From DAOTVS01 sp034436375 (GTDB taxonomy: Bacteria > Chloroflexota > Anaerolineae > SpSt-313), in contig DAOTVS010000053.1 in the NCBI GenBank assembly GCA_034436375.1, positions 1 to 20,136 on the forward strand: 20,136 nucleotides of DNA, given 5' to 3'. Position 1 is the stretch's first letter. Each line of letters begins with the position of its first letter. Shown here piece after piece: positions 7,803-16,000 of this stretch. The notes beneath the pieces were generated by a model. The model made no database searches. It saw only the letters and a list, made by a program, of their open reading frames with translations, and was not told the origin of the DNA. A program made the position numbers and the translations under genes.

Positions 7803-9257
7803 TCACCCTGCGTACTTGGCGTTCCATTCGTCTTCGTACTTTTTCAGGGTCGTGGCGATATCGGCCTTCTTGGACAGAATCTCCTGCAGGGCCGCCGCGA
7901 CGGTATCGGCCATTTCGGCATAGTACGGCGTGGCCGGCACACCCCGCCCCTTCTGCGCCACATCCAGCCAGGTCTTATAGAAAGGCGAGCTGTACTCGGG
8001 CGTTTTCCAGGCCGACAGGCGGCCCGGGAGGCCGGCATCCGGGTAGGTTTTCAGGTTTTCGGGCTTGAGGATGACCTGCATGAGCTTCCATGCGGCATCC
8101 GCGTGCTTGCTGAGTTTGTGGATCGAGAGGCACCAGGCGTTGGTAAAGGCCGGGCCCGGCATGGGCATGATACCTGCCTTGTCGGGGGCGCAGGCCGCGC
8201 TGGCGGGGAAGCAGCCCTTGATGAACCCAGCCTGCTCAAGGGCGCCGATCCAGTAGCTGCCAAAGCCCATGGCCATGGCCGCCTTGCCCTGCACAAAGTT
8301 CGTTTGCACCAGGGTATTATAGTCGCCATCGGGGGCATAGGCATACTCGGGGGTGATCTTGTCTTTGAAGATCACGTCCGACAGCCACTGGACAGCCTTG
8401 ATGCTGGCCTCGCTGCTGAAAGTGGCTTTTTGCGCCTTCTCATCAAAGTACTCGCCGCCCAGGCCCCAAACCAGCGTGCCATAGTACAGCTCGATGGTGC
8501 CGCGCTGCGGGCCAAGATACATGGCCAGGCCCCACAGGTCCTGGTCGGCCTTGGTCAGCTTTTTGCCGGCCGCAACCAGGTCATCGAAGGTTGTCAGGGG
8601 CTTGTCGGGGTCGAGCCCGGCATCCTTGAACATGTCGCGCCGGTAGGCGGTGACACGAGTGTGGACGCCGGTGGCGATGCCGATCTGCTGGCCATTGACT
8701 GTGGCCGACTTCCAGCCCGGGCTCCAGCTCAAGTCGTCGACCTCGCTCTGCGGCAGCGTCTTGATGTATTCGGTCAAATCGATATAATCCCCGGTCTTGG
8801 CGTGCTTGGCCATGAGCTGCGGCGAACTGTACATCAGGTCATGATCGACGCCGGCATTGAGGTCGATGATCGACTTTTCGTCGATCTGGTCCCACTGCAT
8901 TTCTTCCTGCTCGACCTTCCAGCCCGGATTCTCGTCCTCAAACTGCTTCACGACGCTGGCAATCCAATCCTGGTTGAGCTTGGTGCTGGCATCGGTGCCG
9001 ATGTAGAACTCGGCCCACTTGACCGTGCCGCCACTGGAGGCGGCAGGGGCCTCGGTCGCCGCGGGCACCGCCGTGGCCGCCGGGGCTTGGGTTGCGGCTG
9101 GGGCTTCGGTAGCCGCAGAGGCGGCTGTCGGCGCGGCGGGTGTAGCTTGGGGCGAGCAGGCGCCCAGGATCGAGGAAGCCATTGCCGAAAGCCCGAGAGC
9201 TCCGGCGAGACGCAGGAAACTGCGCCGCGTAACCCTTTTCCGTTCGATTTCCGACAT
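7803..9257 (-). CDS. sugar ABC transporter substrate-binding lipoprotein (family 1)
   Basis: A 484-residue extracellular solute-binding protein of the MalE-like group. The N-terminus has a twin-arginine motif TRRSFLRL (Arg11-Arg12), a hydrophobic stretch and a lipobox ILGAC with Cys34, so it is probably exported folded by Tat and lipid-anchored. Residues 35-75 are a low-complexity Ala/Thr/Pro/Glu linker. The mature part begins GTVKWAEFYIGTD and contains PGWKVEQEEMQWDQIDEKSI and NAWCLSIHKLSKHADAAWKL, blocks usual in carbohydrate binders. ATG at 9257 is chosen because AAGGAG lies 6 bases upstream; an upstream extension to 9314 would bury the signal peptide. It heads the operon with the two permeases. 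The ligand cannot be read from sequence; the neighbouring hydrolases suggest an oligosaccharide. Confidence 0.92.
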   Translation of the reverse strand: MSEIERKRVTRRSFLRLAGALGLSAMASSILGACSPQATPAAPTAASAATEAPAATQAPAATAVPAATEAPAASSGGTVKWAEFYIGTDASTKLNQDWIASVVKQFEDENPGWKVEQEEMQWDQIDEKSIIDLNAGVDHDLMYSSPQLMAKHAKTGDYIDLTEYIKTLPQSEVDDLSWSPGWKSATVNGQQIGIATGVHTRVTAYRRDMFKDAGLDPDKPLTTFDDLVAAGKKLTKADQDLWGLAMYLGPQRGTIELYYGTLVWGLGGEYFDEKAQKATFSSEASIKAVQWLSDVIFKDKITPEYAYAPDGDYNTLVQTNFVQGKAAMAMGFGSYWIGALEQAGFIKGCFPASAACAPDKAGIMPMPGPAFTNAWCLSIHKLSKHADAAWKLMQVILKPENLKTYPDAGLPGRLSAWKTPEYSSPFYKTWLDVAQKGRGVPATPYYAEMADTVAAALQEILSKKADIATTLKKYEDEWNAKYAG

Positions 9258-9361
9258 GGGATGCTCCTTTCTTGATATCTCATGGAAGAGACGCCATAAA
9301 CCACTCAACGGCACAGCAGGTCAGGAGGCAAGGGCCGCACTGGCATCGCCGTCAGCGTCCA

Positions 9362-9390
9362 TTGCCATGCGTGCCAGGCTGGCCTATAAT
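9362..9390 (+). promoter_or_regulatory. sigma-70-type promoter for the split regulator gene
   Basis: TTGCCA at 9362-9367 (five of six consensus bases) and a perfect TATAAT at 9385-9390 are separated by exactly 17 bases. A start of transcription near 9397 would give a leader of about 60 bases before the ATG at 9456. It lies in the 198-base gap between the divergent binding-protein and regulator genes. The equivalent boxes for the binding-protein gene on the other strand were not found. Confidence 0.65.
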
Positions 9391-9455
9391 ATAACACGAT
9401 TTGCCTTTTGTGTGGGGCCAGTGGGGACATGGCAGGGACAAAGCGGGGACAAGAA

Positions 9456-10052
9456 ATGGACAAGCCCGACAGGCAACAGTGGCTCAAACTCATACGCGAT
9501 GCGCTCAACCATCTTGAGGATCCCGGCTACCTGCGCAAGAGCCCCCTGGCGCGCATGCTCGGCGTGGCCGACCGGTTCGATACCCCGGCAGCCGTGCGCC
9601 GCATTCTGACCGACGCCATCGCGTCGCTGGAGCCCCCGCCAGATACACCCCCGGAAGCACATGCCTGGCGTGTCTATGAGGCTGCATACTACCGCTATAT
9701 CGAGGCCTATGAGCAGGAGGCGGTTGCTCAGCAACTGGGGTTGAGCGTGCGCCAGCTTCGGCGTGAGCAACAGGTTGCCTTTGAGGCCATCGCCCTGAGG
9801 CTGTGCGAGCGCTATGGACTGGAAAAGCCTTCCCTGTCTCCTCCGTCGGCCGAAGACGCCCCGGCCCACGCGTACCCTGCAGTGAGCGAGGAGTTGGCGT
9901 GGCTGAAAGAGGCGCCGCCTTCCGGTCCGCGAACCTGGCAGTCACCCTGCTGGCGGTGGCCGAGTTGGTGCGGCCCCTCGCCGACCGGCGGGGGGTACGT
10001 CTGCAGATCAGTGCGCCAGCAGACCTGCCGCCGCTGGCCGTTGACCCGGTAG
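9456..10052 (+). CDS. regulator, N-terminal part with sigma-like helix-turn-helix; tail is off-frame
   Basis: A 198-residue open frame. Residues 1-151 look real: helical KLIRDALNHLEDPGYLRKSP, then a region around 70-118 with EQEAVAQQLGLSVRQLRREQ that resembles a sigma-70 region 4-type helix-turn-helix, ending in SEELAWLKEA. From about residue 154 the protein becomes Trp/Cys/Arg/Ser-rich (TWQSPCWRWPSWCGPSP), the mark of reading the wrong frame, while the sensible sequence continues in the -1 frame (9899-10696). So either one base was lost (true mutation or sequencing error), or the ribosome shifts or restarts. Start: ATG 9456, with GGGGA about seven bases upstream; ATG 9429 is an alternative. 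The promoter is at 9362-9390. I believe, from memory of similar Chloroflexota proteins, that the two parts were once one protein. Exact role unknown; it may control the divergent sugar importer. Confidence 0.6.
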   Translation: MDKPDRQQWLKLIRDALNHLEDPGYLRKSPLARMLGVADRFDTPAAVRRILTDAIASLEPPPDTPPEAHAWRVYEAAYYRYIEAYEQEAVAQQLGLSVRQLRREQQVAFEAIALRLCERYGLEKPSLSPPSAEDAPAHAYPAVSEELAWLKEAPPSGPRTWQSPCWRWPSWCGPSPTGGGYVCRSVRQQTCRRWPLTR

Positions 10053-10696
10053 GGCTGCGGCAGGTTCTGCTCAACCTGCTGGGCGTGGCCATCTCCCGCG
10101 CCGGCCAGCCCGAGGCAAATGGCGATGTGGCCGTCTCTGCTCAGGCGCAGGGATGGGAAGTAGAGACCCGGGTGCAGTGCAGTGGCGAAGCGCCCCCGGC
10201 TGAAGATGAGCCTTCCAGGTTGGAGATGGCGTATCAACTGGCCAACATATGCGGGGGCAAGCTGGCAGTCGCTGCCGGCAGCAATGCTTTTTCTGCGGTG
10301 CTGGCCCTACCGGGCCTGGAGCAGCTGCCGGTGCTGTCCATCGACGATAACGCCGGCACCCTGGAGTTGTGGCAGCGCTACGCCGAAGGCACCCGCTACC
10401 GACTGGTCGGTACGCGTGACCCGGATCAGGCCCTGCCCCTGGCGCAGCGGCTTGCCCCACAGATTATCCTGCTCGATGTGATGATGCCCCGCATCGACGG
10501 GTGGGAGGTGCTGGTGCGGCTCCGACACCACCCCCTGACCAGCCATATCCCGGTCATCGTTTGTACCATCCTGAAGGAAGAAGAGCTGGCCCTATCTCTA
10601 GGCGCCAGCGCTTTCCTCACCAAGCCGCTCACCCGGCAGGCGTTCCTGGCTGCGCTCGACGAGCAGGTGGCGCTGCTGGCGAGAGAATCTCAGTAA
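9899..10696 (+). CDS. degenerate kinase-like region plus intact response-regulator receiver (C-terminal part of split regulator)
   Basis: A 265-residue product if started at the GTG at 9899, which has GAGGAG 5 bases upstream; the frame is also open back to 9803. Residues 10-135 resemble the ATP-binding region of histidine kinases around the N box (LRQVLLNLLGVAI), but the glycine-rich G boxes are not seen, so ATP binding is doubtful. Residues 143-258 form a complete receiver: acidic pair Asp149-Asp150, phosphorylation site Asp193 in LLDVMMPRIDGWE, Thr223 and Lys242 in FLTKPL. The frame overlaps the N-terminal part by 154 bases. The layout (DNA-binding-like, dead kinase, live receiver) suggests a phosphorylation-responsive regulator, possibly phosphorylated by the convergent kinase; that is inference. 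The last 68 bases overlap the kinase gene on the other strand. Confidence 0.7.
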   Translation: MAERGAAFRSANLAVTLLAVAELVRPLADRRGVRLQISAPADLPPLAVDPVGLRQVLLNLLGVAISRAGQPEANGDVAVSAQAQGWEVETRVQCSGEAPPAEDEPSRLEMAYQLANICGGKLAVAAGSNAFSAVLALPGLEQLPVLSIDDNAGTLELWQRYAEGTRYRLVGTRDPDQALPLAQRLAPQIILLDVMMPRIDGWEVLVRLRHHPLTSHIPVIVCTILKEEELALSLGASAFLTKPLTRQAFLAALDEQVALLARESQ

Positions 10697-12890
10697 GCGC
10701 CCGGATGCAGGCCACAAGCTCACCCACAGCCAGGCCCCCGGTGCGGGTCACGGTCAGCTCGCTGCGCACAATCGGCTCGCCCATGGGGTCCTTGGCCGAG
10801 ATGACGATGGTTGGGATCTCGCGGATGGCCGGGTCGCGGCCCTTTTCCAGCAGGACCTGCAGGCCATCCATGCCGGGCATGACCAGGTCCAGGAACATCA
10901 CATCGGGACGCTCCCGACGCAGCAGGCTGAGGGCGCGCTCTCCGTTTTTGGCGCGCAAGATCCGGTAGCCATGGTCTGTCGAGGCGAGCATGCGCGCAAA
11001 GAGCCGCAGGGCATCGGGCTCGTCGTCGACCAGCAGGACCTTGTGCACTTGCCCCAGCCCGCCTATCGCGGCGAGTAGCGTCTCGCGCGTCACCGGCCGG
11101 ACGAGGTAGCGCACCACACCCAGGCGCCGCGCCGCCTCCTCCTCTCCGGGCACCCAACAGGCAATGGCGGGCGTATCATGAGGAAGGCGAGAGAGGCAGT
11201 CTGCGGAGAGCGGCGGCTCCTCGTACGGCGACGCATTCACAATCAGGGCGTGGGCGGGTGATCTGTCCAGCTCGGCAAGGGCTGCCTTGCCGTCGTGAAC
11301 CGTCACCACATCATATCCCTGGAGATAGCGAATACACACCCGCTGCAATGCCTCGCCCTTTTCCAGTACGACCAGGCGGGGCGCCAAAGCGCCGGTGGCC
11401 ACAGGCGCCCTGGAGGGACGAGTGCGGGGCTCGTAACCCTGGTATGGGTTGAACCAGCGCCGGTACTCCGGTACTCCTGGTGCGGCCGGCACAGGAACGC
11501 CCAGCGGCAGTGAAAAGGTGATGCAAGTCCCCTTGCCGACCTCACTCTGCAGCCCCATGCGGCCGCCATGCATTTCCACAAACCGCCGGCTGATGCTGAG
11601 CCCCAGGCCGCTCCCTTCGTGGCGGCGCCGTCGTGAGCCATCGACCTGCTGGAAAGGCTCGAAAAGCTTGCGCTGGTCTTCCGGCGAGATGCCCGGGCCG
11701 GTATCCTCCACGCTGATCACGAGCTCTTCGCCTGCGCGCCGGGCAGATACGCACACCCCGCCGCACTCGGTAAAGCGCCCGGCATTGGAGAGGAGGTTGA
11801 TAACGACCTGGCGTATGCGGGTGACGTCGCAGAGGATCGGCGGCAGGTTGGGGGGCACCTCGGTCCTGAGATAGAGCCCTTTCGTTTCGTACAGGGGGCG
11901 CACCACCTCGGTCGCCGCCCGGATCAGCTCCGATACTGAGGACCACTCCTTGCTCAGAGCCATACGCCCGGCCTCCACCTGACTGAGATCCAGCACATCA
12001 TCCACCAGGCGGGCCAGGTGTTGGCTGTTGGCATGGATGGTGGCAATATCGCTCAACAGGGCCGCGGGCAGCCGGTCACCGTAGACATGGGGTGTCTGCG
12101 TGATCATTTCGCTAAAGCCGATGATCATGTTGAGGGGCGTGCGCAGCTCGTGGCTGACATTGGCCACAAATTCCTCCTTGGCACGGCGCGCCTCCTCGGC
12201 TACCTGATACATGCCTTTCAGCCGCTCAGAAAGCCGTGCCAGCTCCCTGTTGCTGTGGACCAGGTCCTCCTGAACCTGCTTGAGCTCCACCCGCTGATCG
12301 CGCGCTTCCTCTATCTTGGCTCGCGCCTGCTCCCAATAGTACAGGCTCCAATAAGTTGTGGTGAGCAGGCTGCGCGTCACTGCCCAACCGATGAGCGCAG
12401 CAACGGCGCCATTGACGGCAATGATCGCAGCGTGGAGGATTGGGAGAGGAGGCCCGAGCAGGCCTCGCGACAGGCCTACAGCGAGCAGGGCCACGAGCCC
12501 CTCGGCCAGGGCGCCTGCCCACCAACCTATTCCGGCTGCGGCCACCAGGGGAAGAAGGGGAAGGAAGAAGGCCAGGGCAGGCTGGCGGAAAAGCGCCACC
12601 GCCAGCACGATCGCTGTCGCCAGCCCTGCCTGCCAGACGGCCTGGGTCAACAGCGCGTGGTTGGAAAGCAGGCGTAGTGACACGAGGGTGGTGAAAAGCA
12701 TGACCCCCGTCACCAGCCAGACTCGTGCGCCCAGCTCGTCGGGCGCGATTGTGGTCGCAACCAGGTGCAAGGCCAGGTAGGCGCTGCCGATAGCCAGGAT
12801 CAGGTTGCGTACCGTAGAGCGAAGCAGCTCACTGGCCGGCGATGCCGGGTTGTACTGAGATCGCACAGGCATTTCCAATTCCTTCCACAT
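10629..12890 (-). CDS. membrane hybrid sensor histidine kinase with two receiver-type domains
   Basis: A 753-residue protein. Residues 25-180 hold about six membrane segments with no large outside sensor domain. A coiled-coil-like stretch (185-240) leads to the HisKA H box NVSHELRTPLN (His247). The ATPase domain shows the N box INLLSNAGRF (Asn369), G1 DTGPGIS (397-402) and G2 GSGLGLSISRRF (426-437), so it should be an active kinase. Residues 503-612 look like a receiver that has lost its key residues (Asn552 in ALIVNASP, Arg instead of Lys in YLVRPV). Residues 616-735 form a second receiver with VDDEPD and Asp668 in FLDLVMPGMDG, though the usual Lys-Pro near its end is not seen. GGAGGT lies 7 bases before the ATG. 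It is divergent from the pyruvate oxidoreductase gene and convergent with the split regulator, so either could be its output. Confidence 0.9.
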   Translation of the reverse strand: MWKELEMPVRSQYNPASPASELLRSTVRNLILAIGSAYLALHLVATTIAPDELGARVWLVTGVMLFTTLVSLRLLSNHALLTQAVWQAGLATAIVLAVALFRQPALAFFLPLLPLVAAAGIGWWAGALAEGLVALLAVGLSRGLLGPPLPILHAAIIAVNGAVAALIGWAVTRSLLTTTYWSLYYWEQARAKIEEARDQRVELKQVQEDLVHSNRELARLSERLKGMYQVAEEARRAKEEFVANVSHELRTPLNMIIGFSEMITQTPHVYGDRLPAALLSDIATIHANSQHLARLVDDVLDLSQVEAGRMALSKEWSSVSELIRAATEVVRPLYETKGLYLRTEVPPNLPPILCDVTRIRQVVINLLSNAGRFTECGGVCVSARRAGEELVISVEDTGPGISPEDQRKLFEPFQQVDGSRRRRHEGSGLGLSISRRFVEMHGGRMGLQSEVGKGTCITFSLPLGVPVPAAPGVPEYRRWFNPYQGYEPRTRPSRAPVATGALAPRLVVLEKGEALQRVCIRYLQGYDVVTVHDGKAALAELDRSPAHALIVNASPYEEPPLSADCLSRLPHDTPAIACWVPGEEEAARRLGVVRYLVRPVTRETLLAAIGGLGQVHKVLLVDDEPDALRLFARMLASTDHGYRILRAKNGERALSLLRRERPDVMFLDLVMPGMDGLQVLLEKGRDPAIREIPTIVISAKDPMGEPIVRSELTVTRTGGLAVGELVACIRALTEILSPAAPPARRAQPGTPAG

Positions 12891-12939
12891 GGGGAATACC
12901 TCCGTACAACTCAGTATACACCTTCCTTACAGAATCGGG

Positions 12940-12968
12940 TTGACCCTGTGCAGGCCCCGCCGTATTAT
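12940..12968 (+). promoter_or_regulatory. sigma-70-type promoter for the oxidoreductase operon, with dyad over the -10 box
   Basis: TTGACC (12940-12945) and TATTAT (12963-12968) are 17 bases apart, five of six matches each. A 7-bp inverted repeat GCCGTAT (12959-12965) / ATACGGC (12983-12989) covers the -10 box and the likely start point, a position suited to a repressor. The leader to the ATG at 13051 is about 75 bases. On the other strand TATACT (complement of 12913-12918) could be the -10 box of the kinase gene, but I found no -35 box for it. Confidence 0.6.
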
Positions 12969-13050
12969 CTGAGTGACCAACCATACGGCAGCACTCTCGC
13001 AATACTTGGCTACCGACAGCAGTCGGGAGGGCTGGAAGGCAGGTGTTGAT

Positions 13051-16000
13051 ATGGCCAGCGTGCGTCAGCCGGTGACCATCGACGGCAACGAGGCAGCGGC
13101 CTATGTGGCCCACAAGACCAACGAGGTTATTGCCATCTATCCCATCACCCCCTCTTCACCGATGGGCGAGCACGCCGACGAGTGGAGCGTGCGTGGTGTG
13201 AAGAATCTCTGGGGGACGGTGCCCCTGGTGATCGAGATGCAATCTGAGGGCGGCGCGGCGGGGGCCGTGCATGGCGCGCTCCAGGCGGGGTCCCTCACCA
13301 CGACCTTTACCGCTTCTCAAGGTCTACTCCTGATGATGCCCAACATGTTCAAGATTGCCGGCGAACTGACCCCGACTGTCTTTCACATTGCCGCGCGCAC
13401 GGTGGCTACCCATGCTCTTTCTATCTTTGGCGATCATTCTGATGTGATGGCCGTCCGCGCCACCGGCTGGGCGATGCTTTTCTCCAATTCGGTACAGGAG
13501 GTCATGGACCAGGCCCTGATCGCTCAGGCAGCCACGCTGCAGGCGCGCGTGCCCTTTATGCACATCTTTGATGGCTTTCGCACCTCGCACGAGGTGATGA
13601 AGATCGAGCGCCTCAGTGATGACGACATTCGCAGCCTGATCGACGATCGTCTGGTGCATGAACTCCGCCGGCGTGCCCTCTCGCCCGATCATCCCTTTAT
13701 CCGGGGGACGGCCCAGAACCCCGATGTCTTTTTCCAGGAGCGAGAGGCGGCCAACCCCTACTATGACGCCGTGCCCGGTATTGTGCAGGAGGTCATGGAT
13801 CGTTTCGCCGCCAGGGTCGGCCGCTCGTATCACCTGTTCGACTATGTCGGCGCGCCCGATGCTGACCGCGTGGTGGTGGTGATGGGCTCCGGCGCCGAGA
13901 CGACCGAGCAGATGGCGGACTATTTGAATGCGCATGGCGAAAAGGTGGGCGTGCTCAAAGTGCGCCTCTTCAGACCTTTCTCCGTGCCTCACTTTCTGCG
14001 GGCGCTGCCGCCCACCGTGCGGGCTATCGCCGTCCTCGATCGCGTCAAAGAGCCGGGGGCCGTCGGCGAGCCGCTCTATGTTGATGTCTGCGCGGCCCTG
14101 GGCTCAGCCCAGCGCGATAACCCCGCCCTGGCTGAGCACCCGCCGGTGATCGTCGGCGGGCGCTATGGCATCTCCTCCAAGGAGTACAACCCGGCCATGG
14201 CCAAGGCGGTGTTTGATAACTTGATGGAGGGCCGGCGCAAGAACAACTTTACCGTGGGCATCGAGGATGATGTCACGCATACCAGCCTCGACTATGACCA
14301 CTATCTCGACATTGAGCCGCCCGACGTGACCCGCGCCGTCTTTTGGGGCTTTGGCTCCGACGGCACGGTGAGCGCTAACAAGAATACCATCAAGATCATT
14401 GGCGAGGAAACGCCTGACTACGCCCAGGGCTACTTTGTCTACGACTCCAAAAAGGCGGGCGCGCACACCGTGTCGCACCTGCGCTTCGGGCCGCGGCCCA
14501 TCCACAGCCCCTACCTGATCCAGCATGCCGGGTTCATAGGGGTGCACCAGTTCGGCTTTCTGGAGCGTTTCCCCATCCTCGATAGCGCCGCCGATGGGGC
14601 CACGCTCCTTCTCAACAGCCCCTACGACCCAGAGCGCACCTGGGATGAGATCCCGCGCCCGGTGCAAGAGGCGATCATCGCCAAGAAGCTCAAGGTCTAT
14701 GGGGTCAACGCCTATGCTGTGGCCCAACAGACGGGCATGGGCAACAAGATCAATACGATCATGCAGACCTGCTTCTTTGCCATCAGCGGCATTCTGCCCC
14801 GCGAGGAGGCCATTGCCCGCATCAAAGAGAGCATCGTCAAGACCTACGGCAAGCGGGGCGAGGCCGTGGTGCAAAAGAACTATAACGCCGTGGATGCTTC
14901 GCTGTCGGGGCTCTATGAGATTCCTGTGCCCGCGCAGGCGACCAGCACGGTCGAACCGCGCTCCAAAGCCGAGGCCGGCGTGCCCGAGTTCGTGCGCAAG
15001 GTGACGATCCCCATGATGGAGGGGCGGGGCGATGAGCTACCGGTGAGCGCCATGCCCGTGGACGGTACGTGGGCCAGCGGCACCACGCGCTATGAAAAGC
15101 GTAATATCGCCCTTGAGGTGCCTGTCTGGGCGCCGGAGGTTTGCATCCAGTGTGGGCGCTGTTCGCTCTACTGCCCACATGCGGTCGTGCGCGCCAAGGT
15201 GGTCGATGAGCAGGATTGGGAGCGCCTGTTGGCGGCACAGGGTCGGGGGCTGCCCGCGGGCAACGCGCCGGTGGAAGAGCGTCGGCTGGGGGGCAATGTG
15301 CTGGCCACCGTAGGGGAAGGCCATCTGCCGGCCAGTGTCATACCGCCCGCAGAAGGGGTAGCCTGCACGCTGCCGGGCGCCCAGCCCCCTGCCAGGATGG
15401 AGGAAAGGCCATCACTCGGCGCCCACTTGCCGCCGACCGAGGAACTGCGGCGGCCAGCGGGCCTTGCCCCCTCGCTCCAATGGCTCCCAGCCCGCTGGCG
15501 CGAGCCGGAGCTCAGTGGCAAGCGCTTTACCATCGCCGTCTCGGTCGAGGATTGCACTGGCTGCGGCGTCTGTGTGGAGGTTTGCCCGGCCAAAGACAAG
15601 CGCGCCGTCGGCCGCAAGGCCCTGAATATGGAGCCTGTGCTCCCCATCCGTGAGCAGGCGGTGGCGAATTGGGCTTTCTTCAAGCGCCTGCCCCGCGTGA
15701 CGCCCAACGCGGCGTTCCGCTACGACACAACCAAAAACGTCCAGCTGTTGCAGCCGCTCTTCGAGTTCCATAGCGCCTGCGCCGGTTGCGGCGAGACGCC
15801 CTATCTGCGCCTGCTCTCGCAGCTCGTCGGCGACCGCCTGTATATCGCCAACGCTACGGGCTGCTCCAGCATCTATTCCAGCAACTTGCCCGGCATGGCC
15901 TATGCTTATAACCACGAGGGGCGCGGCCCGGCCTGGAGCAACTCGCTCTTTGAGGATAACGCCGAGTTTGGCCTGGGCTTCCGCCTGACCCTGGATAAGC

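Noticed and set aside
7749..9275. Long + strand open frame of 508 codons across the binding-protein gene
   Set aside because: The - strand gives a textbook lipoprotein with Tat motif and lipobox; the + strand reading ends in Gly/Arg/Cys low complexity from the linker DNA.
9905..9925. Programmed -1 frameshift signal in the split regulator
   Set aside because: The area around CTGAAAGAGG does not fit the X XXY YYZ slippery pattern in the reading frame, and no obvious downstream pseudoknot was found; a lost base or restart is simpler.
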